The notes: generated by a model not told the origin, from the letters alone. 64,000 nt of DNA from Celeribacter naphthalenivorans (GCF_020524585.1 NZ_JAIVLK010000005.1:1-64000), one strand, 5' to 3'. Numbered from the stretch's first letter, positions 8,520-17,268 are shown. Made by a program: numbers and translations.

Positions 8520-9272
8520 ATGCGCGACATGACTTCTCTTCAAAAGCAGGTTTGGGCCTATCTGGCCCTCCTGCTCCTCATTCCGGCATGGTTTCTGGCG
8601 CATCAGAACACCACATTTATTGAAAACCCAGTGACGGTGGCTAAGGCACTGCCGCATTTCCTGTCCGACCCTGCGACCTGGACGAATATCGGCATCACGC
8701 TTGCACGTGTCGTTTTCGGCTTACTTATGGGGGTTGCGGCCGGGTTTGTCGCCGCTTTTGCGATGACCCGTTCGCGGCTTTTAGGCGATGTGCTGAGCTA
8801 CTACGTGACCGCCGCGCTGCGCACGCCAAGTGCCATTGCCGCCATTCTGGCACTGGCCATCTTCAAAGGATCCGAGGCGGGCTATGTGCTTGTTGTGGCG
8901 TTCATCACCTTTCCCTATATGGCTGTCGGCCTGCGGGACGGGTTGGCCAGCGCCGATCACGATCTCGACGAAATGGCGCAGGTGTATCACCTCGGGCTTT
9001 TGACCAAAATCCAGCATGTGTGGGCCCCTTTCGTGGCGCCTTACATTTTCTCCGCTCTGCGCAATGCCCATGCGCTGGCGTGGAAGGTGATTGTGGTTGC
9101 TGAGATATTCGGGGCCGCCAAGACGGGCTTTGGTGCAAAATTCGAACATGCCTGGAGCTACATGATCATGATCGAGGTCCATCTGTGGCTGCTCGTTTTC
9201 ATGGCCATCGTGTTGTTCGCTGAATACGGCCTGATCCGCACCGCTGAAAAATATGTCTTCCGCTGGCGCTGA
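8520..9272 (+). CDS. ABC importer inner-membrane permease (BPD_transp_1)
   Basis: A 250-residue permease of the SsuC/TauC type with about six hydrophobic segments. The EAA coupling motif for the ATPase is seen as DEMAQVYHLGLLTKIQHVWAP near residue 155. It starts 5 bp after the binding-protein gene. ATG 8520 is used; a second in-frame ATG at 8529 is possible. It pairs with the second permease at 10100-10903, so the importer probably has a heterodimeric channel. Confidence 0.85.
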   Translation: MRDMTSLQKQVWAYLALLLLIPAWFLAHQNTTFIENPVTVAKALPHFLSDPATWTNIGITLARVVFGLLMGVAAGFVAAFAMTRSRLLGDVLSYYVTAALRTPSAIAAILALAIFKGSEAGYVLVVAFITFPYMAVGLRDGLASADHDLDEMAQVYHLGLLTKIQHVWAPFVAPYIFSALRNAHALAWKVIVVAEIFGAAKTGFGAKFEHAWSYMIMIEVHLWLLVFMAIVLFAEYGLIRTAEKYVFRWR

Positions 9273-9309
9273 TCGGCGCCTGTGTGACCAAGACTTCTAA
9301 GGAAAGACC

Positions 9310-10107
9310 ATGACCCAAGAAACCCGTCCCTCGGTGCTTAAGGCCGTCAATCTCGGCGTGACCTATGGCCAAAGCGAGGCCGTCGCCCAGCTAGATTTCG
9401 ATATCAAGCGCGGTGAATTCGTTGCCATTCTCGGCCCGTCCGGCTGTGGCAAATCTTCCATGCTCAATGTCATCTCTGGCCTGCGCGCGCCCTCGAAAGG
9501 CCGCGTGCTGGTGGAAGACGAAGAGCTCTTCACCGCTCAATCAAAACCGCCACGCCTAGGCTATGTGTTCCAATCTCATCGGCTGTTGCCTTGGCGCACT
9601 GTTCGCCAGAACCTCGAGATCGCGCTGGCCGCCTCTCAGGTGCCGCGTGGCACATGGGAAGCCCGGATCGACGAAATCCTCTCGATCCTGCACATTTCTC
9701 AATTCAAGGACGCGTGGCCGATGCGCCTGTCTGGGGGGCAGCGTCAGCGGGTCTCCATTGCTCGCGCCCTGCTGATTGACCCGTCCTACATACTGATGGA
9801 TGAGCCGCTTTCCACGTTGGATGAGGTGACGGCGCGCTCGCTGCGTCAGGAGTTGACCGGCATTTGTCAGCGCACCAATGCCACCGTCGTCTTTGTGACG
9901 CATTCTATTCGCGAGGCGGTGTATCTTGCGGATCGCATCCTGATCCTGACCAAAGGTCCGGCACGGATTTTCGAGGATTACAAAGTCCCCCTGGAGCGAC
10001 CACGCGACTATGACGATGCCCGCATCGCAGAGGTTGAGGCCGACATCATCCGTCGGGTTCAGGCGCCTTGGGGCCTTGCTATGCGAGAGGAGAGTTCCGT
10101 TGCCTGA
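9310..10107 (+). CDS. ABC importer ATPase
   Basis: A 265-residue nucleotide-binding subunit of the SsuB/TauB type. Walker A is GPSGCGKSS (about 43-51), the Q-loop is VFQSHRLLPW, the signature is LSGGQRQRVS, Walker B is LIDPSYILMDEPLS, and the H-switch is VFVTHSI. It energises import of the pathway substrate. It overlaps the next permease gene by 8 bp, showing translational coupling. Confidence 0.92.
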   Translation: MTQETRPSVLKAVNLGVTYGQSEAVAQLDFDIKRGEFVAILGPSGCGKSSMLNVISGLRAPSKGRVLVEDEELFTAQSKPPRLGYVFQSHRLLPWRTVRQNLEIALAASQVPRGTWEARIDEILSILHISQFKDAWPMRLSGGQRQRVSIARALLIDPSYILMDEPLSTLDEVTARSLRQELTGICQRTNATVVFVTHSIREAVYLADRILILTKGPARIFEDYKVPLERPRDYDDARIAEVEADIIRRVQAPWGLAMREESSVA

Positions 10108-10903
10108 TCTGCCTCTTTCCAATCCTATCGGGTTCGTGCGCAAACGCGACTGGATCGCGGTGGTGCCCGCGCGGGTGCTCAGCGGCGCCATCGCATTGAT
10201 CTCCATTCTGCTGATCTGGCATATCATGTCGATTGCTTTTCGGCCCTGGGTTCCGACGATCGATGCCACGCTTATGGCCATGGGGCGTGCGTTGCAGAAC
10301 CATAGTTTCTGGGATGATTTCTTTCTGACACTTGGGCGCGTTCTGGCCTCATTCGCCGCCGCTTCGATTGTCGGAGCCGTGCTCGGTCTGATCATCGGGC
10401 TGAATGAAAAAGCCGAAGCGTTTTTCCAGCCGCTTTTGGCCTTGGCTCTGGCTGTGCCGGATCCGGTTTACATCATCTTTTCCATTCTGGCAGTGGGCAC
10501 AGGGGAAATGGCCGGGTTCCTCGCCTTGACGATCGCGGTGGCACCCTTTGTCACCAATATCGTGCGCTCGAATGTGCATGCCCGTGACAAGAGCCTCGAT
10601 GAGATGGCGCAAATCTATCATCTGCCGCGCAGTGTCCGGCTGCGATCAGTTCTGATCCCGCAACTCATGCCCGCACTTTTGACCGCGATGCGTTTTTCCT
10701 TCGCCTTGTCATGGAAACTCGTCGTTGTGGTCGAAGCCATCGGCCAGCCCGACGGCATTGGCGCGTCGATTTTTAACAGCTTCCGCCTGTTGCGGATGCG
10801 CGAAGTGGCCGCCGTGGCGATCATCTTCATCATCGCGATGCAGCTTTTGGAGCGCGGCGTCTTGGGTCGGGTGGAAAAGAAACTCTTGCGCTGGCGTGAC
10901 TGA
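10100..10903 (+). CDS. ABC importer second permease
   Basis: A 267-residue BPD_transp_1 permease with hydrophobic segments through its length. Its EAA loop reads DEMAQIYHLPRSVRLRSVLIP, very close to that of the first permease, indicating an ancient duplication. I chose a TTG start at 10100 because GAGGAGAG at 10086-10093 is well spaced from it, no ATG lies near, and upstream codons overlap the ATPase gene. A start further upstream in this frame is not excluded. Confidence 0.8.
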   Translation: MPDLPLSNPIGFVRKRDWIAVVPARVLSGAIALISILLIWHIMSIAFRPWVPTIDATLMAMGRALQNHSFWDDFFLTLGRVLASFAAASIVGAVLGLIIGLNEKAEAFFQPLLALALAVPDPVYIIFSILAVGTGEMAGFLALTIAVAPFVTNIVRSNVHARDKSLDEMAQIYHLPRSVRLRSVLIPQLMPALLTAMRFSFALSWKLVVVVEAIGQPDGIGASIFNSFRLLRMREVAAVAIIFIIAMQLLERGVLGRVEKKLLRWRD

Positions 10904-10937
10904 GCGCCCGCACACTACGATAAGAAAAGGAGAAACC

Positions 10938-12140
10938 ATGAAGATCGGTATTATTGGCGGTGGCATTGGTGGCACCGCAGCGGCTTATGCTTTGCTGTCG
11001 AAAGGCCACGACGTCACCATTTTCGAACAGGCGCCCGCATTTGGTGAAGTGGGGGCCGGGGTCCAGATGACCCCCAATGCAGTGAAGGCGATCAAAGGGC
11101 TTGGGCTCTATGAGACTTTCCTTGAAAGCGGCTTTTTTCCGAAGGCCATTGTTGGGCGCAACTGGGAAACCGCCCGCGAAAATTTCCGCATCGACCTTGG
11201 GGCGGAATTTCAGGCCCATTACGATGCGCCTTATATCCACATTCACCGCGCGGATTTGCTCGATCTCTTTGCAAAGAAATTGCCGCCTGAGCGCTGTCGC
11301 TTTGGCGTAAAATGCACAGGGGTGGAGCTGACCGAAAGCGGCGCGCGCGCCATGTTCGATGACGGCAGTACGTTTGAGGCCGACTTGATCATTGGTGCCG
11401 ATGGGGTGCGTTCTGTTGTGCGCGGCGCGCTGTTTGGTACGGGCGATCTGCGCTGGACCGGCCATCAATGCTATCGCGCCTTGGTGCCGACCGGCGGCGT
11501 GGTGGATTACGTCAATCCCGATAGCACTTTCTGGATGGGGCCGAACGCACATGTGGTGACTTATTATGTCAAGGGTGGCGAGATGGTGAACATCGTGGCC
11601 GTGACAGAGGCTTCAGAATGGGTCGACGAAAGCTGGAGCACACGAGCATCTCGCGAAGACATGCTCTCCGATTTCGCGGGATGGCACCCTGATCTTGCCG
11701 AACTTTTTGCGAATGTGGAGGATGTTTATAACTGGGGCCTGTTCGACCGCGATCCAATGGACAGCTGGACGAAAGGGGCTGTGACTTTGTTGGGCGATGC
11801 GTGCCACCCAATGCTGCCGTTCCTGTCGCAAGGCGCTGCGATGGCCATTGAGGATGGCTATGTTCTGGGGGAGGCTCTGGGGCTTTATCCCGATAATCTG
11901 ACAGAGGCACTTGCCGCCTATGAGGCTGAGCGCCGACCGCGGACCTCAAAGGTTCAACTTGAAGCTCGCGAGCGTGGCCGGACCTATCACTTGCCTACAG
12001 AGGAGGAAATGGCGGCACGAGATGCAGAATATGCCCGCCGCGCCAAGGAAGATCCCCGTACAACGGGGATCAACACGGATTGGGTCTATGATTACGATCC
12101 GCGTGACTTTTCCGTCCGAATGCGTGAACCCGCCGAGTGA
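10938..12140 (+). CDS. nicC: FAD-dependent monooxygenase, probable 6-hydroxynicotinate 3-monooxygenase
   Basis: A 400-residue class A flavin hydroxylase: N-terminal Rossmann GGGIGG (residues about 7-12) with downstream acidic Glu, middle DG-type motif (LIIGADGVRS), and C-terminal GDACHPMLPFLSQGA ribityl-binding motif. NicC decarboxylates and hydroxylates 6-hydroxynicotinate to 2,5-dihydroxypyridine, the substrate of the adjacent NicX. The ATG follows AAAAGGAG closely, 34 bp after the permease. Close relatives (salicylate hydroxylase, other pyridine hydroxylases such as those for hydroxypicolinate) share the motifs, so substrate identity rests on context. Confidence 0.78.
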   Translation: MKIGIIGGGIGGTAAAYALLSKGHDVTIFEQAPAFGEVGAGVQMTPNAVKAIKGLGLYETFLESGFFPKAIVGRNWETARENFRIDLGAEFQAHYDAPYIHIHRADLLDLFAKKLPPERCRFGVKCTGVELTESGARAMFDDGSTFEADLIIGADGVRSVVRGALFGTGDLRWTGHQCYRALVPTGGVVDYVNPDSTFWMGPNAHVVTYYVKGGEMVNIVAVTEASEWVDESWSTRASREDMLSDFAGWHPDLAELFANVEDVYNWGLFDRDPMDSWTKGAVTLLGDACHPMLPFLSQGAAMAIEDGYVLGEALGLYPDNLTEALAAYEAERRPRTSKVQLEARERGRTYHLPTEEEMAARDAEYARRAKEDPRTTGINTDWVYDYDPRDFSVRMREPAE

Positions 12141-12181
12141 GTGCGTAAAGCCTCAAAGTGGCATAGTGAGAATTAGGAAAT

Positions 12182-12205
12182 GCCCAGAATATTTCTGGGC
12201 GTTTT
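12182..12205 (+). terminator. Rho-independent terminator of the importer-nicC operon
   Basis: GCCCAGAA, a TAT loop and TTCTGGGC form a perfect 8-bp stem followed by GTTTT and another T-rich stretch, 40 bp after the nicC stop. It closes the rightward catabolic operon. Confidence 0.85.
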
Positions 12206-12404
12206 CATATTTTATCGGCGGCAGCTGAAATGCTCCAAAGCGCATCGTTCGGTTTTTGAATGGTGGGAGAGGACCAATGCCTCGCGCGAATATTTTTCTT
12301 TGCTCAAGGTTGTAGCGTCACAAGGGCCGTCGTCACCAGAGGAAACTGTGCCGTTCGAGGTACGGGTTAGACCTAATCTCATGAGGACTAACCCGTCGGA
12401 GCCT

Positions 12405-13202
12405 TTAGTGGATGTAATACTTGAAGCGGGCTTGTGCCTTTTGGCGCGTCGCGTCGTCTTTCGCGCTCATTGTCGACAGATGTTCCGTCTCAAAACGGTC
12501 AAAGCGATGATTGGCTGACTGAGCGTAAAGCTTGTCCCGTTCTAGGTGCAAGCGCGTGCGGTACTCAATTTCAACCTTGGCGTGTTCGGGGCGATAGCCG
12601 GTGCGAATATCCTCAAGCGGGAAAATCCTGCACTTCGTCAGATCGCCAAAAACATCGAAGTATTTTCGATCAGCCTTGGTCGCGTACAGAATGAGGTGCT
12701 GTAAATCGTATTTGTCGAACGCGGCTTTTCTGAGGTCAACAACGACCTCTTCGCGTCCAAGGCGCATCATGTTGAATACCTCTTCAAGCTCGGCGATCAC
12801 CCTGCGCAGCTCTTCCAAGACGGCTTCCCAATCGTCGTCGTCTTCGGGTGCAAGTGCTTTTGGCAGGATGATGATGCCGTGGACGTGCGGTGCTTCGAAG
12901 TCAAAGCAACCAACCGCATTGTTTCGCGTCCCGCGAAAATCGCCTGCGGCGATAAAGGATATCCGTTGGTTGATTGGCCTGTCCTTGAAGCCAAACGCCT
13001 TACGAATTTTTGGGTAAATCCCATGTATCGCCGTCTGGATTTCATCTCGTGTCGCGACGTGAACCGTCAAGAAGATCACTCGATTATCAAGGCCATGAAG
13101 TTCGTCACTTGGCCAGTGTGCCACTGCCGACGCCAAAACCTGTTGTGCGTGAATTCGGTCGATTTCCGTTTTCTTTAGTTTTTGATTGTTGAGCAAAACC
13201 AT
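12405..13202 (-). CDS. Rolling-circle Rep/HUH endonuclease-like protein
   Basis: A 265-residue protein. The clearest signals are an HUH-type metal motif, His106-Val-His108 in PHVHGIII, and a downstream Y-x-x-K motif (Tyr173 to Lys176, LYATKADRKYF), the order expected of single-Tyr replication initiators or HUH transposases. The start ATG follows CGGAGAA. It faces the end of the catabolic cluster, and a degraded 3' copy of a relative lies on the other side (1473-1623). It may derive from a plasmid, phage or one-ended transposable element. The name rests on motifs alone. Confidence 0.5.
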   Translation of the reverse strand: MVLLNNQKLKKTEIDRIHAQQVLASAVAHWPSDELHGLDNRVIFLTVHVATRDEIQTAIHGIYPKIRKAFGFKDRPINQRISFIAAGDFRGTRNNAVGCFDFEAPHVHGIIILPKALAPEDDDDWEAVLEELRRVIAELEEVFNMMRLGREEVVVDLRKAAFDKYDLQHLILYATKADRKYFDVFGDLTKCRIFPLEDIRTGYRPEHAKVEIEYRTRLHLERDKLYAQSANHRFDRFETEHLSTMSAKDDATRQKAQARFKYYIH

Positions 13203-13586
13203 TTCTCCGTTTTTGCATTTTTAAAACTTGCGTCTGCCGTGGGGCAGCGCAGTTACAAATTTGAGCGTTGTGCTCGATGCGGAACGCACGAAAAACCGCA
13301 CAGCCAATGCTTCTCAAGCTAGAGGCTGCGTAGGTCGTCTGGATTAGATGTGCTGTACGACTTCAAATCTGAAGTCAGCGTCGATTGCCGGTCGACATAA
13401 CTATTTATGCTCTGGCGAATTTCCGGAATCCCGAAGTCTAAGCAATTTCAATATATTATAGCACAAGGACATACCCTTTTGCAACATAAATCTGCCTGCC
13501 AAGGCCCGTAGCGAAAGGATTGTTCAGCCCCATACGCGACATTATTATCGCTACATAAGCTAATGCGACACTTGGGGAGACGAAAG
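13203..13586. other. Divergent intergenic region between Rep-like and recombinase genes
   Basis: No gene is seen in these 384 bp. The left part presumably holds the promoter of the leftward Rep-like gene. The right end holds the recombinase promoter and GGGGAGA ribosome site. Serine resolvases often act at sites just upstream of their own gene, so a res-like site could lie here, but I could not define one. Confidence 0.4.
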
Positions 13587-14219
13587 ATGGCGATTATCTT
13601 GTATGCGCGGGTCTCGACTGTAGATCAGACGGTAGATCACCAGAAAGATCAGGCACTGGCGGCGGGTTTCCAGATTGATGACGTGGTCGAAGACAATCGG
13701 GTCTCGGGATTGTCGGTTCCTCTCAAGGAAAGACCGGGTGGTAGGCGGCTATTCGACAAATTGTGGGCGGGAGACACGTTGGTTGTCCGCTGGGTCGACC
13801 GATTGGGCCGCAATTACGAGGATGTCACGTCCAATATTCGGCAATTCGTGGCGATGGGTGTCACGATCCGGACGGTTATCAACAATATGACCTTCGACGG
13901 CCAGACAAACGACCCGATGCAGAAGGCAATTCGGGACGCGATGATCTCGTTCATGGCGGCATCTGCCCAAGCGCAGGCCGAAGCCACGAAACTCGCTGCG
14001 AAAGCGGGGCATGCTCACCGAAAGCGGGTTGATCCCGAGGCATATAAGGGTCGAAAGCCCTCATATTCCAAGGAGCAGATTGATCGCGTGGTTGAATTGC
14101 TCAAGGCAGGAACCGGTGTCAACGAGATCGGCCGGCAAATTGGCCTGACAAAGTTCACGGTTTCGCGGATTAAGGCTGATGTGCCAGCGGCTTATTCGCG
14201 CGTCGCTCGGTGGGCGTAA
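13587..14219 (+). CDS. Serine recombinase, resolvase/invertase family
   Basis: A 210-residue small serine recombinase. The N-terminal catalytic domain starts IILYARVST with nucleophile Ser8 or the adjacent Ser of ARVS. Further motifs are LVVRWVDRLGRN (catalytic Arg pair) and the E-helix region. The C-terminal helix-turn-helix (about 165-205, GTGVNEIGRQIGLTKFTVSR) binds DNA. The start at ATG 13587 with GGGGAGA is preferred over an upstream ATG at 13563. Such enzymes resolve cointegrates or invert DNA and are typical of plasmids, transposons and islands; the substrate site is not identified. Confidence 0.88.
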   Translation: MAIILYARVSTVDQTVDHQKDQALAAGFQIDDVVEDNRVSGLSVPLKERPGGRRLFDKLWAGDTLVVRWVDRLGRNYEDVTSNIRQFVAMGVTIRTVINNMTFDGQTNDPMQKAIRDAMISFMAASAQAQAEATKLAAKAGHAHRKRVDPEAYKGRKPSYSKEQIDRVVELLKAGTGVNEIGRQIGLTKFTVSRIKADVPAAYSRVARWA

Positions 14220-14597
14220 GGTTCTCAAGAAGTTTCCCGTCACGAGTGGTCGGGAAGCTGTTTTCTGATTTCTGCCTGTGCGCAACGAGGAGTCTCGTTG
14301 TAGCTGTGGTGGTGATTGCTTTGTATCTAGCCGATCACGGCCCTTAGCCGACCTTCAGCCTTGGAGCAGAATGCTGCAGCTCAGTCTGTGAAAGCTGCCG
14401 TTCGTCATGCTTGCGAACTCTGGTCAGGTTTTAAGGTCTGCTGAGCGGGACGTTGCCGTTCGTTGAGTGCGCAATTTGCAAAGAGCCATGTGTCAGCTAA
14501 TCGCAGTTAGCAGGCTTTGCAAAGGCAAGGCGATCATCTGTGTTGAAACGGTCGATTGACACAGAACTGACGCTGGTGCTTTGTGCTACCGAAAAGC
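14220..14597. other. Intergenic region, terminator and dispersed repeat fragments
   Basis: No gene is seen. Besides the hairpin near 14232 it contains two short AAGCTGCCGTTCGTCATGC/GTTGCCGTTCGTTGAGTGC-like words (14391-14420 and about 14451-14475). These resemble the dispersed intergenic repeat at 15675-15742 and 18265-18318. Confidence 0.4.
14232..14264 (+). terminator. Possible terminator after the recombinase
   Basis: TTCCCG (14234-14239) and CGGGAA (14251-14256) flank an 11-nt loop, followed by GCTGTTTT, 12 bp after the recombinase stop. The stem is short, so confidence is moderate. Confidence 0.4.
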
Positions 14598-15596
14598 CTA
14601 TCTGCGCAACGGGATGTTAGATACCCGTACTCGATCCTCCGCGTCTGCAATACCAGAATTGCGCAACTTATCCACAAGAGCATCATATATTGGCCATGGA
14701 AATTGAGTTGGGCCAATGATGACTTCAACCAAAAGCTCCGGAAGAGTTGCTCCCAAAAAACCTTCTTCTGGAATGTTCTCCAGTTTCAAAGCGAATATTC
14801 TTTGTGGAACACCACCCAAAGAAGTTATTTTGCTTTCCAAGCGAGAAGAGCGCGACCCTGTCAATGAAAACTTGGGCGAGTAAATGACGCGCCATTCCCT
14901 CTCTTCTGCGAACCCCGGATGTTTGGTTGAAAGGGATGCAAAGTGCATTGCTGAAAGCATCAAATGAGATGCTATATCCTCCCCAGCAATGCGAAGCACG
15001 CCGATGTTTCGCTCGACCATTTCGGCGACTTGTAGGAAGTGCGGCTTAAACGAAACTGAGTCCGCATAAAGAACGGGACTTGTATAAGCGTTCAGGGCAT
15101 CACTTTCCGAAATGAACGGATCATTCTTGAAAACGAACGCTACGTTCGTATTCCCCCCATAAGCTCTCCACATTGAGAGGCGACCATACAAGTCTTCTCG
15201 GCTGCTTTCGTTCCCATGTTCTGAAACGGCAATCATGTAGGTTTCGAGAGAACGAGCTCTTTCTCCGTCAATATAACGTTGCAACACACGTTCTGACAGA
15301 CCTTCCGAGATTTGGTTCAATGCGCTCCGCAGCTTACCTCCCACGGCGTCATCATTCCATGAGTCGATCAGGCATCGATCGCCATGCTGCACTTCACGAT
15401 AGTCATTCATGAGGTTGGTATTTCTCAACCAGACCTGTTTGCCGTCAATGATGTTCAGGGCATTTTCTGCACTTGTGTAATGAACGAATCGAGTATTATT
15501 CTTCCGCAAATCCTCCATTTTTCGCGTTGCAAAAGGAAAAAACGTCTCTCGAACGATCTTTTGAATGTTCGGATCATTGAAGTTCAATTGTTTCAC
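14598..15596 (-). CDS. DUF2971-family protein
   Basis: A 332-residue protein whose N-terminal part (FVHYTSAENALNIIDGKQVW, then LRNTNLMNDYREVQHG) matches DUF2971, a domain of unknown function often found among defence genes. The middle has RLSMWRAYGG and EREWRVIY, also typical of the family. The start is a GTG at 15596 directly after GGAAG; no better upstream codon is seen. It stands alone, facing the recombinase and divergent from the ParA-SIR2 pair. Function unknown; a role in phage resistance is only a guess from family distribution. Confidence 0.75.
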   Translation of the reverse strand: MKQLNFNDPNIQKIVRETFFPFATRKMEDLRKNNTRFVHYTSAENALNIIDGKQVWLRNTNLMNDYREVQHGDRCLIDSWNDDAVGGKLRSALNQISEGLSERVLQRYIDGERARSLETYMIAVSEHGNESSREDLYGRLSMWRAYGGNTNVAFVFKNDPFISESDALNAYTSPVLYADSVSFKPHFLQVAEMVERNIGVLRIAGEDIASHLMLSAMHFASLSTKHPGFAEEREWRVIYSPKFSLTGSRSSRLESKITSLGGVPQRIFALKLENIPEEGFLGATLPELLVEVIIGPTQFPWPIYDALVDKLRNSGIADAEDRVRVSNIPLRR

Positions 15597-16242
15597 CTTC
15601 CGCCATCACGCCAATTGTGTTCCGCCACTGTATCTTGAGGTTTGATCTCTGTCACCGCTGGATCGACCTCTGCGCATTGCCGCCACTCGTCGAAGACGTA
15701 GCGAAGGTTCGTGCTTGCAGCGAAAGACCGCTATCCGCCCAAATTGATTAAAGGCGCAAACGGCCCTTTCCGGACATTCGTTCCAAACGCAAGAGTGGGC
15801 AGTTTATAGCTCAATAGCTGTCGATTATGCCAAGCTTGGTGTGCCTTACATCCAGAAATTTCCCGCCAATCAAAGTTCGTGACGAAGACTATTGCTAAGC
15901 CTTGGGCAGGTGGGCCATAGCGCCTTGTCAACGGCAATGTTCGAGCGTCCTTCGGCGCAGCCGTAAGTGCTCGACAAAGCGTGAATCATGCATGGCTGTT
16001 TTCGGCGCGCGCCGCTCGGCGTTGCCACGCACCCCATATTACGCTCAAGCGGTGCCTGGATTGTAGTCGGTGGACACCACTGCGCTCCGACCGCTTGCAA
16101 TGCGGCGGTCAACACCACACGATGATCTTGAACATCTGTGACTTTTCGCGCAGGTTCACGGAAGTTCATGCATTCAAGGAGCTATCGCGCTACCTTGACT
16201 AAAGGCAACTCTGCGACGTCCGTTTTGGTGAAAGAACACAAA
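15597..16242. other. 646-bp divergent region with a dispersed repeat
   Basis: No gene is supported here; long frames present lack family signals. At 15675-15742 it carries a GCAGCGAAAGACCGCTATCC-type repeat (pattern: TTGCCGCC..TCGTC..GCAGCGAA.GACCGCTATCCGCCCA). A second copy lies at 18265-18318 and fragments near 14391. These look like the small intergenic repeats scattered through Rhodobacterales genomes. The right end must hold the promoter of the ParA-SIR2 pair, but no clear -35/-10 is evident. Confidence 0.4.
15675..15742 (+). repeat. Dispersed intergenic repeat copy 1
   Basis: Contains GCAGCGAAAGACCGCTATCC followed by GCCCA, preceded by a TTGCCGCCACTCGTC arm. It matches 18265-18318 (GCAGCGAACGACCGCAATCC followed by GCCCA, preceded by CTGCCATTCGTC). 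The paired arms suggest a weak stem-loop. Its role is unknown. Confidence 0.45.
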
Positions 16243-17268
16243 ATGAAAACTATCTCCTTCTTCAACAACAAGGGCGGCGTGGGAAAGACTACGCTCACTG
16301 GTAATATTGCAGCATATCTTTCCCTAGAAGCGAAAAAAAGGGTTCTAGTTATCGACTGCGATCCGCAGTGCAACATCACTCAATTTATATTGGGCGATAC
16401 AAAAACTATCGATCTATATTGGCCAGTCAATGGCTCCAAAGAAGAAACGAGATCTAAAACAATACTGGACCTTGTCGACCCAATTATCAGTGGCGATGCA
16501 GAGATAAACGCTAAAATAAAGCCACTGAGATCAAGTGCTAATAGGTTCAATGTTGACTTGCTACCTGGGCATCCCCGCTTCTCAACTTTTGAAGATGAGC
16601 TTTCGTCTGCGTGGGCTGAGCTTCCTACCGGAAAAGCTGGCGGATTTCGGCGCACAAATTGGCTTTATTCTTATCTTAAAAGCATTGAGGATCAGTACGA
16701 TCTTGTTTTTGTCGACGTCAGCCCCTCACTTGGCGCATTAAATCGATCAGTGTTACTCTCCTCGGACTATTTCATCACGCCGCTAGGCGCAGATGCCTTT
16801 AGCGTTCTTGGTATTCGCAACATTTCTCGCTGGATGCAGGGTTGGATCGAGTATTATGAAGTGGGTCTCGAGCAATCAGAGCGTCTCAATCCATCTGGAC
16901 TTTCCAACTATGACATACGAACAGATCTGGTGATTAAAAAAGGCTTTCTAGGATACACCTTGCAGCAATATATCGCGAAAGCCAAGGCAGGGGTGAAGAG
17001 GCCAACAAAAGCGTATGAGCGGATCATCCAAGATATACCGAACGAGATAGCTCAATACCTACAATCCTTTAACGCCCCAACGAACACCGCCCCTCATTTG
17101 GGAGACGTTCCCAATCTCTACAGCCTAATCCCGCTCGCTCAGAGCGTGAATGCGCCAATCGTAGCACTAGGGTCCGGGGATGGATTGGTGGGTAATCAAT
17201 ATAGCCAGGCCCGAACGTATAAAGAGATTATTGGATCTCTCGCTAATGCAATATCTGAGAGGATTTGA
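16243..17268 (+). CDS. ParA/MinD-like P-loop ATPase, first gene of a two-gene module
   Basis: A 341-residue deviant Walker A ATPase. K10-GGVGKT forms the ParA motif, VLVIDCDPQCN (33-43) carries the conserved Asp38 and Asp40, and YDLVFVDVSPSL is the A'/Walker B region. The core is typical of AAA_31/ParA proteins, but a long C-terminal part (after about 200) and the absence of a ParB or centromere-like repeat argue against plain plasmid partition. Its stop abuts the SIR2 gene, so the two are translationally coupled. Probably an ATP-driven sensor or scaffold for the SIR2 effector; that is inference. Confidence 0.8.
   Translation: MKTISFFNNKGGVGKTTLTGNIAAYLSLEAKKRVLVIDCDPQCNITQFILGDTKTIDLYWPVNGSKEETRSKTILDLVDPIISGDAEINAKIKPLRSSANRFNVDLLPGHPRFSTFEDELSSAWAELPTGKAGGFRRTNWLYSYLKSIEDQYDLVFVDVSPSLGALNRSVLLSSDYFITPLGADAFSVLGIRNISRWMQGWIEYYEVGLEQSERLNPSGLSNYDIRTDLVIKKGFLGYTLQQYIAKAKAGVKRPTKAYERIIQDIPNEIAQYLQSFNAPTNTAPHLGDVPNLYSLIPLAQSVNAPIVALGSGDGLVGNQYSQARTYKEIIGSLANAISERI

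Noticed and set aside
10725-10937. N-terminal extension of NicC
   Set aside because: It would overlap the permease gene; the FAD-binding Rossmann motif begins right after ATG 10938 and an AGGAG site precedes it.
13540-13556. Half of the phage operator dyad (ATCGCTAC) upstream of the serine recombinase
   Set aside because: Only one arm matches and it lies in the island, not the phage; too weak to call regulatory cross-talk.
14666-14676. Perfect DnaA box (TTATCCACA)
   Set aside because: A single copy lying inside the DUF2971 coding region, with no cluster of boxes, AT-rich unwinding region or replication gene; likely chance.
15870-16169. Possible leftward gene in the 646-bp gap
   Set aside because: Composition and residues look non-coding (Cys/Pro/Arg-rich), no conserved motif, and no ribosome site.
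16243-17268. ParA-like gene as a plasmid partition gene
   Set aside because: No ParB-like gene, no iteron or centromere repeats, and the downstream gene is a SIR2 effector; partition is less likely than a paired module, though not excluded.
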